DNA from: Cyanobium sp. NIES-981
GTDB taxonomy: Bacteria; Cyanobacteriota; Cyanobacteriia; PCC-6307; Cyanobiaceae
Direction of reading: 5' to 3'
Assembly: GCA_945907085.1 (NCBI GenBank)
Contig: CAMDSS010000106.1
Location: 1 to 6,565, forward strand
Length of the DNA: 6,565 nt
The notes under the pieces are model-generated. The model was not told where the DNA came from. It worked only from the letters and a program-made list of their open reading frames with translations, and searched no databases. Shown here in pieces: positions 1-6,565 of this stretch. The translations under genes and the position numbers were made by a program. Position 1 is the stretch's first letter; every line of letters begins with the position of its first letter.

Positions 1-1226
1 AGCTCCCGCAGCACGGGCAGTACATAGCTGATGGGGGTTCGCCATTCCACATAGCCATGGGCCTTGAGGGTGAGGCCCTCGCGGATCGGGAAGACACTGC
101 TACCCCGAGACAGGGTCCATCGGTAGCCATCAAAGCTGCGGGATCCACGGGCCAGGGCAATGTCGGCGCGCATCACCGGCCCGCCCTTCACCAAGGCTTC
201 TGCCAGCTGGGGATTGCCCATGGTGGTGTCCACATCCTCACGGGTTGCCGGCAGCAGGCTCACCCGTTGCACCTGGCCGAGCAGTCCCCCGAAACGGCCC
301 CGTTCATTCCAATCCGGCACCACCTCCATCGGCAAGCCGATGGGTAAACGCCGGGCATCGGCAGGCGGGAAATAGGCCACGGCAAAGAGGGTGTCGCCGA
401 GCTTTCCACCCAGGGTTCCCAGGCGCTGGCCGGGCTTCACCGTTTGGCCCCGCACCACCTGGAGATCGAGGATTTGCCCAGGACGATCAGCCAGCAAGGT
501 TCCTTCGTAGCCCAATCGGGCCTTGGACACCTTGATCTGGCGACGGGTGTCGTCAATGCGGTACTGGCGCCGTTGCTGCTCGGTATCGATCTCCAGCTTC
601 ACTTTCTCGTAGGCATCCACCACTTCCTTGTCGCGAATGCGCAGGTTTTCGATGGCCACATCGAGCTGGGTGGCCCGATCTTCCGTCGCAACCACTTCCT
701 CCGAGAGGGGGGCCACCACGTTGCGGCGGGCAAGCAAGCGGAAGTCGGCAACCTTTTGGTTGTAGGTGCGGCGCAGCCGGCCTAGGCGCAGGCGTTCGCT
801 CTGCAGCTTGGCCAACGACGTGTCCCGAACCCGGCGTGCGGACTCCAGTCGCACCCCATCGCGCTGGTTGAGGTTGGCATTGATGCCAATCAGCTGAAGC
901 AAATCATGCTCTTGGCGCCGCAACTCCTGATCCAAGGTGGGCAAATACATCGTGATCAAAGGTTGGCCCTTGCTCACCGTTTGCCCCACCTTCACAGCGA
1001 TCGAGAGGATCTGGCCCTCAGCGCGGGCATCAATCACCCGGGATCCACCCGGCACAATCATCACGCCGCGACCAACAACCTCGGTGGGCACGGGCCAGAA
1101 CAACACCCACCCCCCCGTCAGCACACCCAAGGTTCCCAGGGCCAGGAGCACCTGCCCCTCGGGATCCTTCGATTGGCGCTTTAGCCAGGATTGGAAGCGC
1201 TGCAATCCAGCCCTTGGGCTCTCCAT
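1..1226 (-). CDS. HlyD-family periplasmic adaptor, NHLP/NHLM bacteriocin-system type (3' end cut by window edge)
   Basis: This is a membrane-fusion (adaptor) protein that would link an inner-membrane ABC exporter to an outer-membrane channel. The reading frame is open for 408 codons from the ATG to the left edge. A short basic cytoplasmic N-terminus is followed by one membrane segment at about residues 26-45 (VLLALGTLGVLTGGWVLFW). The first half of a biotinyl/lipoyl-like domain covers about 66-92 (GQILSIAVKVGQTVSKGQPL). A long charged Arg/Glu/Gln-rich coiled-coil hairpin covers about 95-240, and the second lipoyl half about 241-272 (GQILDLQVVRGQTVKPGQRL). A beta-barrel region runs to the end. 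The last residues (TPISYVLPVLRE) resemble the natural C-terminus of NHLP-type HlyD proteins, so probably only a few codons are missing. The ATG shares one base with the preceding stop (TGATG), which suggests translational coupling. HlyD-like assignment is firm; the NHLP subtype is from memory of the family and less certain. An ABC transporter gene would be expected beyond the left edge. Confidence 0.88.
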   Translation of the reverse strand, partial: MESPRAGLQRFQSWLKRQSKDPEGQVLLALGTLGVLTGGWVLFWPVPTEVVGRGVMIVPGGSRVIDARAEGQILSIAVKVGQTVSKGQPLITMYLPTLDQELRRQEHDLLQLIGINANLNQRDGVRLESARRVRDTSLAKLQSERLRLGRLRRTYNQKVADFRLLARRNVVAPLSEEVVATEDRATQLDVAIENLRIRDKEVVDAYEKVKLEIDTEQQRRQYRIDDTRRQIKVSKARLGYEGTLLADRPGQILDLQVVRGQTVKPGQRLGTLGGKLGDTLFAVAYFPPADARRLPIGLPMEVVPDWNERGRFGGLLGQVQRVSLLPATREDVDTTMGNPQLAEALVKGGPVMRADIALARGSRSFDGYRWTLSRGSSVFPIREGLTLKAHGYVEWRTPISYVLPVLRE

Positions 1227-1228
1227 CA
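1224..1228 (-). other. TGATG stop/start overlap between GMC1 and the HlyD gene
   Basis: The TGA that ends GMC1 shares its last A with the ATG of the HlyD-type gene. A GGAG lies further upstream than the usual ribosome-site spacing, so translation of the adaptor probably depends on ribosomes finishing GMC1. Confidence 0.75.
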
Positions 1229-2866
1229 ACGGGCGAAGCGCTCCAGGAGATGGTCACCAACCCGTAGGGCGTTGGCGATCGCGGTCAGGGAGGGATTCAC
1301 GGCACCAATGGTGGGCATGAAGCTGGTATCCACCACATAGAGGTTGTCAAGCTCATGGGCCTTGCAATGAATATCAAGAACAGAGGTGGCGGGGTCAGTG
1401 CCAAAACGACACGTGCCAGCCTGGTGGCCAACTGCTGCAATCGACATCTCACTCTTGATATAGAACTGACGCTCCACCAAATGGTTTTTAAGGTAGAGCT
1501 CATCCAGCAGCCCCGTCAGCCGTCCATAGAGGCGCTTGGCCGCGGTCTGGTTATTGGGGGTGTAATTGAGGGTGATCTGACCCTCCTGATTAACCGTTAC
1601 CCGATTCTCTGCCGCAGGTAGATCTTCCGATGAGATCCAGAAATCCAGGGCATGCTCGGCAATCTTGTCCATCGACCACCCCGGCATCAGGAAGGTTTCC
1701 AATGGGGCATAGCCCTTCATAATGGTGCCATTGGTCTTACCGGTCATCTGAATATTGCCCATCGGGTAGTCGAAGTCGGCATCTCCGAGGTACCAATCGT
1801 TGATGGTGATTGTTTTCTGGAACACCGTAGTGTTGGGCTCATGGGCCAAGGCCACCATCGCCTTGCTGTTGTGATACATGTAATTGCGCCCCACCTGATC
1901 GGAGCCATTGGCCAAGCCCTTGGGATGCTGATCATTAGCCGACATCAACAACAGCCGGGCACTGTTGGCGGCACCACAGCTCACCACAACCACATCACCG
2001 CTGACGGTCATGGGGAGGCCGTCGCGCTCCAGTTGAACGGCTTTGACCGTGCGTCCACAGGCATCGGTGATCAACCGCGACACATGGGCCCGGGTCAGCA
2101 AGCTCACGTTGTTAGCCGCGAGGGCGGGGCGCATGCCGAGCACATCGGCATCACTCTTGGCATGGACCAAGCAAGGGAAGCCATCACAGCAATTGCACTT
2201 GCGACAGCGGCTAAAGGCCATGTTGGCCTCGTCCAACATCACGCCGGTAGGGGCATGGAAAGGATGCAAGCCAGCGCTGCGTAGATCGTCGACCAGCTTC
2301 TGGATCCTCGGCTCGTGGGCAATCGGAGGATGGGGGTATGGGCCTTGGCAGGGGGGCTCGGTGGGATCTTCTCCCCGCTGACCATGGACGTGATACATCT
2401 CCTCGGCCCGCTGGTAAAAGGGCTCAAAATCGCTATAGCGCAAGGGCCAAGCTGGTGAGATGCCATCGAAGTGGATGAGCTCCTCAAAATCTTGCTGGCG
2501 AAGCCGGAAGTGAGCGGCCCCATACATCTTGGTGGCCCCACCTACAAAGTAGTGACTGCCAGGCTGAAAAGGCTTGTTGTGTTTATCGAACCAGGTGTCT
2601 TTAGAGACGTAGCGGCCCTTCTGGAACACTTCTTCCGCATCCCAATTCTGGGGTTCCTGGGGCAACCAATCCCCGCGTTCCAGCACCAAGACCTTGAGAC
2701 CAGAGGCGGCCAAGTGGCGAGCCAAGGTGCCCCCACCGGCACCACTGCCCACAATCACAATGTCAAAATGGGCCCCATCCGAAACCTCAAGCTGGGAGCC
2801 TTGGGGTAGGGGCGAGATCGCCAATGACGGACCTGGAATTTCAACGAAAGGGTGTGAAAGAGCCAT
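1226..2866 (-). CDS. GMC-family FAD-dependent oxidoreductase (GMC1), complete
   Basis: This is a 546-residue FAD enzyme of the glucose-methanol-choline family, of normal length, expected to oxidise an alcohol or sugar hydroxyl. The FAD-binding Rossmann motif GSGAGGG is at 40-46, followed by the ribose-binding acid in VLERG (61-65). A GMC signature segment (FVGGATKMYGAAHFRLR) lies at 107-123. The substrate domain contains HPKGLANGSDQVGRN at 314-328. The C-terminal motif GHQAGTCRFG supplies catalytic His481, and AVNPSLTAIANALR supplies Asn524, so the active site looks intact. Residues 221-232 hold five cysteines (C221, C224, C226, C227, C232), a possible metal or Fe-S site. There is no Sec or Tat signal; the first 33 residues are a non-hydrophobic extension before the FAD fold, so the protein is probably cytoplasmic. 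It starts 19 bases after the hydrolase gene without a Shine-Dalgarno sequence, and its stop overlaps the HlyD start. The substrate cannot be read from the sequence. Confidence 0.93.
   Translation of the reverse strand: MALSHPFVEIPGPSLAISPLPQGSQLEVSDGAHFDIVIVGSGAGGGTLARHLAASGLKVLVLERGDWLPQEPQNWDAEEVFQKGRYVSKDTWFDKHNKPFQPGSHYFVGGATKMYGAAHFRLRQQDFEELIHFDGISPAWPLRYSDFEPFYQRAEEMYHVHGQRGEDPTEPPCQGPYPHPPIAHEPRIQKLVDDLRSAGLHPFHAPTGVMLDEANMAFSRCRKCNCCDGFPCLVHAKSDADVLGMRPALAANNVSLLTRAHVSRLITDACGRTVKAVQLERDGLPMTVSGDVVVVSCGAANSARLLLMSANDQHPKGLANGSDQVGRNYMYHNSKAMVALAHEPNTTVFQKTITINDWYLGDADFDYPMGNIQMTGKTNGTIMKGYAPLETFLMPGWSMDKIAEHALDFWISSEDLPAAENRVTVNQEGQITLNYTPNNQTAAKRLYGRLTGLLDELYLKNHLVERQFYIKSEMSIAAVGHQAGTCRFGTDPATSVLDIHCKAHELDNLYVVDTSFMPTIGAVNPSLTAIANALRVGDHLLERFAR
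1275..1282. repeat. HIP1-type palindromic octamer
   Basis: GCGATCGC is the highly iterated palindrome abundant in many cyanobacterial genomes. One perfect copy is present, within the GMC1 coding sequence. Several near copies ending in GCGATCGA occur elsewhere, for example near 998 and in 4068-4076. A single copy in 6.5 kb is weak support for cyanobacterial origin. Confidence 0.4.
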
Positions 2867-2885
2867 GGGAACGAAGGAGGAAACG
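2867..2885 (-). other. 19-base pyrimidine-rich spacer between the hydrolase and GMC1
   Basis: This is the only non-coding gap in the window. Read on the minus strand it is CGTTTCCTCCTTCGTTCCC, with 17 of 19 bases pyrimidines. It contains no GGAGG-like ribosome site, no hairpin and no room for a terminator plus promoter. GMC1 is therefore probably translated from the same message, either by reinitiation or by initiation independent of Shine-Dalgarno pairing. Confidence 0.7.
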
Positions 2886-5627
2886 TTAGCCGGAGGGATA
2901 ACGGCTGAGCTGGTTGATCATCTTGGCCGTCATGGCACTCCAGCCCGTCTGGTGGGATGCCCCCACACCACTGCCATTATCACCGTGAAAATATTCGTTG
3001 AACAGGATTAAATCCCTCCAGTTGGGGTCATTCTGAAAGAGATCCACTTGGCCATTGAAGGCGCGGCGACCCTCGCTATCGCGGCGGAAGATGCCAACCA
3101 AGCGCTCTTCCAGCAGCAGGGAAGCCTCCCAGAGGTTGACCCAATGGCCCGAACCGGTTGGGAATTCCACTTTGAAGCTGTCACCGAAGAAGTGGGAATA
3201 CTTCTGTAGCGACTCGATTAAGAGGAAGTTGATCGGCATCCACACAGGGCCGCGCCAATTTGAATTACCGCCAAACATGGCAACGGGGCTATCGGCAGGG
3301 CTGTAGGCCAAGGTTTCATGATCGACCCCCTCGGTATAGCTATAGGGATTCGATTCATACACCTTAGAAAGCCCTCTGATTCCATAGGGAGACAGGAACT
3401 CCTCCTCATCAAACAAGCGCTGGCAAATACGTCTCAACCTGTCTTCAGGAACCAGGGTAAAAAGGATTCGATCCCCATGCCAACGGCCCAGATTATGCTC
3501 AAGCCATGTGGGGGTCGTACGCTCATGCACAAACCACTTCATGCTCTCTAGAACATCGAGTACGGGTAGCCGGTCGACGGTTTCCCGATCAAAACTGGCA
3601 ACAGCCAGCAAGGGAATCAATCCAGAAAGCGAGCGGGTACGCAGATAATCACAACTACCATCCGGCCGCTTAATCACATCGTAATAGAAGCCATCATCAT
3701 CATCCCAACTCAAGTAGCCCCGGGCTGCAGACGTATTGAGAGTAATTGCAAGCTGGGTAAAGTCGCAGACGAAACGCTCACAAATATCGACATACTCAGG
3801 CTCCTCCCGACTCAATTCAACTGCAATATTCAGCAGATTCAAGCTAAGGGACGCCATCCAGGCGGTGCCGTCACACTGCTCAATGTGGCTGCCATCGGCG
3901 AGGGGGAAACGGCGATCAAAGACGGCAATATTATCGAGGCCAAGGAAGCCTCCCTCAAAGACATTGTCGCCTGAGCGATCATTGCGATTGGCCCACCAGC
4001 CGTACTCAAGCAGTAATTTGCGCAGGGATGATCGCAGAAATGCTTGATCGGCAACTCCAGATTGCTTGCGATCGATCTGATAGATCCGCATCGCAGCCCA
4101 AGCCCCAATTGGGGGGTTGGGATCGGAGAGGGCCCATTCATAGGCTGGGGTCTGGGCACTCGGGGAGGTGAAGTGCGGCGATCGAAGGAGCATGCATTGC
4201 TCCTTTGCCGTGGCTGGATCGATCAGGGCAAAAGCCACAGCGTGGAACATCAAATCCCATTGGCAGAAGTAGGGGTACTCCCACGAATCCGGCATCGAAA
4301 TGATGTTGTGGGCATGGAGACGACTCCAGAGGGCCGTATCGGTTTGCCAGCGATTACTCGGAGGAGGGGGCTGGGTTGGATCCCCCTCCAGCCAACGCAG
4401 CACACTCCAGCCGTAATACTTCTTGCACCACAGCAAACCGGCCAAGGCCGTGGAATGGATCAGGCGATCATCTGGTGGGAGGCCTGGCAGAAGTTGCTCT
4501 TGGAAGGCATGCCAATCGGCCTCCCGCTCTGCAAAAATCCCATCGAAGCCAGCACCAAACGGTTCAACCGCTGGGCCATCAGCCGTTGGGCTATCAGCTG
4601 CTTGGGGGCGAAGACGCAGCTGCACGCACCATTCTTCGCCAGGGGCCAAATCCCGCTGGAGCAAACGGGCCGCCTTGGTGCCAAATCGAGCCGGATTGAT
4701 GGCACTGGCCTCTCCCTCCACCACATAACGATGGAAACCATCCTTCTGGAAGGGGGTGGAGTTGGGCTGGTGATACAGACGCTCCAGGTTGGTTTCGTTG
4801 TCGGTAAACAGCCAATCGCCCTGCTCCCGGCAATGCAAGGCATAGGCCTCCAAATGGGCCAAGGCTGGAATCGCCACCGCATCCTTTGACACGCCATCGG
4901 TTCCGACGCCGTCATTTGCAACAGCCATGGGCTGGCATGTCTGGTCTGGGTAACCCCAGGACCAGGTATTCCGCATCCAGATCGTGGGAAGGAGCGTGAT
5001 TGGCGCAGTTGCCGGCCCCCGATTCACAACCCGGATCTGAATCAGGATATCGGTAGGTGATGCCTTGGCATATTCAATAACAACATCGAAGTAGCGGTTG
5101 TCGTCAAAAATGCCGGTATCAACAAGCTCGTATTCAGGCTGGTCCCGGCCGCGACGTCCATTCTCATCGACCAAGTGCTGGTAGGGAAATTCAGCCTGGG
5201 GGTACTTGTAGAGACCCCGCATAAAGCTGTGGGTCGGGGTATTCGCCTGATGAAAGTAGTAGTCCTTGATATCTTCGCCATGGTTCCCCTCAGGATTTCC
5301 CAGGCCAAAGGGACGTTCCTTCAGGATTGGATCAACGCCATTCCAAAGGGCCACGGAAAAGCAGAGGCGGCACTGGTCATCACACAGACCGAGCAGGCCG
5401 TCCTCCCCCCAGCGATAGGCCCGCGAGCGGGCATGGTCATGGGGGAAAGAGGTCCAGGCATTGCCATCGGCGGAGTAGTCCTCCCGCACGGTGCCCCACT
5501 GGCGCTCGGGCAAGTAACTGCCCCAGAGAGCCCAGGGTTGGGTCTCGCTATCACGCTCGAGAAGCCGTTGAACTTCGGCAAGTTGGCTGTTCATGACAGG
5601 GCCGCCGGAATCGGGGGTGCTGGTCAT
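2886..5627 (-). CDS. MGH1-type / GH63-like glycoside hydrolase
   Basis: This 913-residue protein matches the large bacterial 'glucosidase' group with an MGH1-like (alpha/alpha)6 barrel, related to GH63 and mannosylglycerate hydrolases. The N-terminal part (about 40-340) is a beta-sandwich-like domain with the conserved stretches ERQWGTVREDYSADGNAW (41-58), FPHDHARSRAYRWGEDG (61-77) and NPEGNHGEDIKDYYF (111-125). A linker (about 341-356) precedes the catalytic barrel (about 380-905). Expected catalytic residues by analogy with GH63 are Asp458 in CQWDLMFH (general acid) and Glu878 in NEYFHGDNGSG (general base). WDDDDGFYYD (641-650) and NWRGPVW (790-796) are other typical barrel motifs. No signal peptide is seen, so it probably acts in the cytoplasm on an alpha-linked glucoside or mannoside, oligosaccharide or small glycoside. 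I chose the ATG that overlaps the upstream stop (ATGA). The frame stays open upstream to 5705, but that start would lie deep inside the preceding gene. Met12 (5594) is an alternative start. Confidence 0.92.
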   Translation of the reverse strand: MTSTPDSGGPVMNSQLAEVQRLLERDSETQPWALWGSYLPERQWGTVREDYSADGNAWTSFPHDHARSRAYRWGEDGLLGLCDDQCRLCFSVALWNGVDPILKERPFGLGNPEGNHGEDIKDYYFHQANTPTHSFMRGLYKYPQAEFPYQHLVDENGRRGRDQPEYELVDTGIFDDNRYFDVVIEYAKASPTDILIQIRVVNRGPATAPITLLPTIWMRNTWSWGYPDQTCQPMAVANDGVGTDGVSKDAVAIPALAHLEAYALHCREQGDWLFTDNETNLERLYHQPNSTPFQKDGFHRYVVEGEASAINPARFGTKAARLLQRDLAPGEEWCVQLRLRPQAADSPTADGPAVEPFGAGFDGIFAEREADWHAFQEQLLPGLPPDDRLIHSTALAGLLWCKKYYGWSVLRWLEGDPTQPPPPSNRWQTDTALWSRLHAHNIISMPDSWEYPYFCQWDLMFHAVAFALIDPATAKEQCMLLRSPHFTSPSAQTPAYEWALSDPNPPIGAWAAMRIYQIDRKQSGVADQAFLRSSLRKLLLEYGWWANRNDRSGDNVFEGGFLGLDNIAVFDRRFPLADGSHIEQCDGTAWMASLSLNLLNIAVELSREEPEYVDICERFVCDFTQLAITLNTSAARGYLSWDDDDGFYYDVIKRPDGSCDYLRTRSLSGLIPLLAVASFDRETVDRLPVLDVLESMKWFVHERTTPTWLEHNLGRWHGDRILFTLVPEDRLRRICQRLFDEEEFLSPYGIRGLSKVYESNPYSYTEGVDHETLAYSPADSPVAMFGGNSNWRGPVWMPINFLLIESLQKYSHFFGDSFKVEFPTGSGHWVNLWEASLLLEERLVGIFRRDSEGRRAFNGQVDLFQNDPNWRDLILFNEYFHGDNGSGVGASHQTGWSAMTAKMINQLSRYPSG
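5624..5627 (-). other. ATGA stop/start overlap between GMC2 and the glycoside hydrolase
   Basis: On the minus strand, the TGA that ends GMC2 and the ATG of the hydrolase share bases in ATGA, the classic arrangement for translational coupling. The only nearby Shine-Dalgarno-like sequence is a weak AAGG about 10 bases upstream. This overlap decides the hydrolase start used here. Confidence 0.75.
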
Positions 5628-6565
5628 CGAATCAACGCCTTGAGTTCGGCTGCGATACGGAGGGCATTGGCAATCACCGTGAGGCCTGGGCCCACCGCCG
5701 GGCAACTGGGGAACACGCTGGCATCGGCAATCGTGAGATTGGCCACCTCATGGCTGCGGCCCTTGAGGTCCACTACTGACGTGGCTGGATTCACGCCCAT
5801 CCGACAGGTTCCACAGGCATAACCCACCACCGAAAGGGGCGCCTCTCCCCGGGGATGGGTGGGGGCTGTTTTCACCACATGGGTGAGGGGGTCAGCCTCC
5901 ACCTCCTTGAGGGTGTCAACCCAGCGATAGACCAACCGGTCATGGGCTTCGCGGTTGTTGTGAAGGTAATTCACCTGAATGCGATCACCCCGCAGGGATA
6001 CCCGGTTGTGGCGATCGGGCAACACCGGGCTCAGGGCCCACCAACTCACCGAGCGGGCAGCCAACTGCTCAAGGCCCATGTTGGGCAGCAATTTGGTCAC
6101 CAAGGAGAGCACCGGTGGGGATTCGGAAAACAGGGCGTCCTGGAGAACCCCTCCACCGGTCTGGAGGGTTCCCAGGGGGAAGGACACGTTTTTGTCGCCC
6201 CAGAGGAAATCACTCACCCCAAGACTGCGCGGATAACGGCCGGAATTGGGCTCGGCCGCCAACTGCAAGATCGAGGTGAGCTGGGGATTCATCAGGTTGC
6301 GGCCCACCTGATCGGAACCATTGGACAAACCCCGGGGATGGTGATCGGTGGCTGAACGCAGCAGAATCGCAGCGGTGTTGATGGCCCCGGCGGCCAGCAC
6401 CACATGGTGGGCCATAAACAGCCAGTTTTGACCGGCCACGTTGGCTTCCACGCCGCGCACCTCGGTGCCGGATGGGTTGACATGCAGCCGGGTCACCTCG
6501 GTGCCGGTGCGGACCGTGATGGTGCCCTTGGGCTCGAGGGCCCGATCAACACCAAACAATTCAGC
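5624..6565 (-). CDS. GMC-family flavoprotein with altered catalytic pair (GMC2), N-terminus cut by window edge
   Basis: This is the C-terminal 313 residues of a GMC-fold protein, a paralogue of GMC1; the frame is open through the right edge. The visible part aligns with GMC1 from about its residue 242 onward, so the whole protein should be near 550 residues and its FAD Rossmann motif lies outside the window. Shared landmarks, counted from the first visible residue, are VVLAAGAINTAAILLRSA (55-72), HPRGLSNGSDQVGRN (76-90), GTCRMGVNPATSVVDL (252-267) and GLTVIANALRIAAEL (294-308). Unusually, the catalytic His of GMC1 (GHQAGTC) is Tyr249 here (GYACGTC), and the catalytic Asn (AVNPSLT) is Gly292 (AVGPGLT). 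Canonical alcohol oxidation is therefore doubtful. Because the frame is intact and well conserved elsewhere, this looks like a changed function rather than a decaying gene. Its stop overlaps the hydrolase start by four bases (ATGA), implying coupled translation. Confidence 0.9.
   Translation of the reverse strand, partial: AELFGVDRALEPKGTITVRTGTEVTRLHVNPSGTEVRGVEANVAGQNWLFMAHHVVLAAGAINTAAILLRSATDHHPRGLSNGSDQVGRNLMNPQLTSILQLAAEPNSGRYPRSLGVSDFLWGDKNVSFPLGTLQTGGGVLQDALFSESPPVLSLVTKLLPNMGLEQLAARSVSWWALSPVLPDRHNRVSLRGDRIQVNYLHNNREAHDRLVYRWVDTLKEVEADPLTHVVKTAPTHPRGEAPLSVVGYACGTCRMGVNPATSVVDLKGRSHEVANLTIADASVFPSCPAVGPGLTVIANALRIAAELKALIR

Noticed and set aside
1883..1927. Similarity between 1883-1927 and 6296-6340 as a DNA repeat or recombination site
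   Set aside because: The similarity follows a conserved protein motif in two paralogous GMC genes, with many third-position differences, so it is shared ancestry and not a mobile or attachment repeat.
1652..2284. Plus-strand open frame of 210 codons
   Set aside because: It is antisense to GMC1, and its His/Gly-rich composition reflects the complement of the GMC1 codons. No domain is recognised.
2867..2885. AAGGAGG on the plus strand as a ribosome site for a plus-strand gene
   Set aside because: No start codon lies at a suitable distance after it, and the sequence downstream is the well-supported hydrolase on the other strand.
4044..4889. Plus-strand open frame of 281 codons
   Set aside because: It lies wholly antisense to the hydrolase, whose protein is conserved throughout. 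The translated product shows no recognisable motif, and long antisense frames are common in GC-rich coding DNA.
5628..5705. Upstream extension of the hydrolase by 26 codons
   Set aside because: The extension would lie deep inside the conserved end of GMC2. The ATGA overlap at 5627 gives a normal coupled start and a normal family length.
5175..5822. Plus-strand open frame of 215 codons spanning the GMC2/hydrolase junction
   Set aside because: It is antisense to two well-supported genes, with no ribosome site or recognisable protein family.
6557..6559. TTG as a start codon for GMC2
   Set aside because: The frame continues without a stop to the window edge, and the visible part aligns with the middle of GMC1, so this codon is an internal Leu and not a start.

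Overview
The window holds four protein-coding genes. All are on the minus strand and packed end to end, with no intergenic space above 19 bases. In transcription order (right to left) they are: the C-terminal ~313 residues of a GMC-fold flavoprotein, cut by the right edge (GMC2); a complete 913-residue MGH1/GH63-like glycoside hydrolase; a complete 546-residue GMC oxidoreductase (GMC1); and an HlyD-type membrane-fusion protein resembling NHLP/NHLM bacteriocin-system adaptors, cut by the left edge after 408 codons. The junctions are a 4-base ATGA overlap, a 19-base pyrimidine-rich spacer and a 1-base TGATG overlap, so this looks like the inside of one operon. No promoter or terminator falls inside it.

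The DNA is GC-rich. The protein style, the NHLP-like adaptor, one perfect HIP1 octamer (GCGATCGC) and several near matches suggest a cyanobacterium, perhaps of the Synechococcus/Cyanobium group. This is a guess from sequence style, not a demonstrated assignment.

The hydrolase keeps the residues expected of an active (alpha/alpha)6-barrel glycosidase. GMC1 keeps the FAD-binding fold and the catalytic His/Asn pair. It also has a cluster of five cysteines in the middle of the protein. GMC2 aligns with GMC1 without gaps through the catalytic C-terminus, but both catalytic positions are substituted (His to Tyr, Asn to Gly), so it probably does not do ordinary GMC alcohol oxidation.

None of the enzymes with a visible N-terminus has an evident export signal. 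They probably act in the cytoplasm on a shared sugar-type or glycosylated substrate, and the HlyD protein would serve an exporter encoded beyond the left edge. The link between sugar hydrolysis, oxidation and export is inferred from gene order only. No RNA genes, mobile elements, CRISPR arrays or large repeats were seen.
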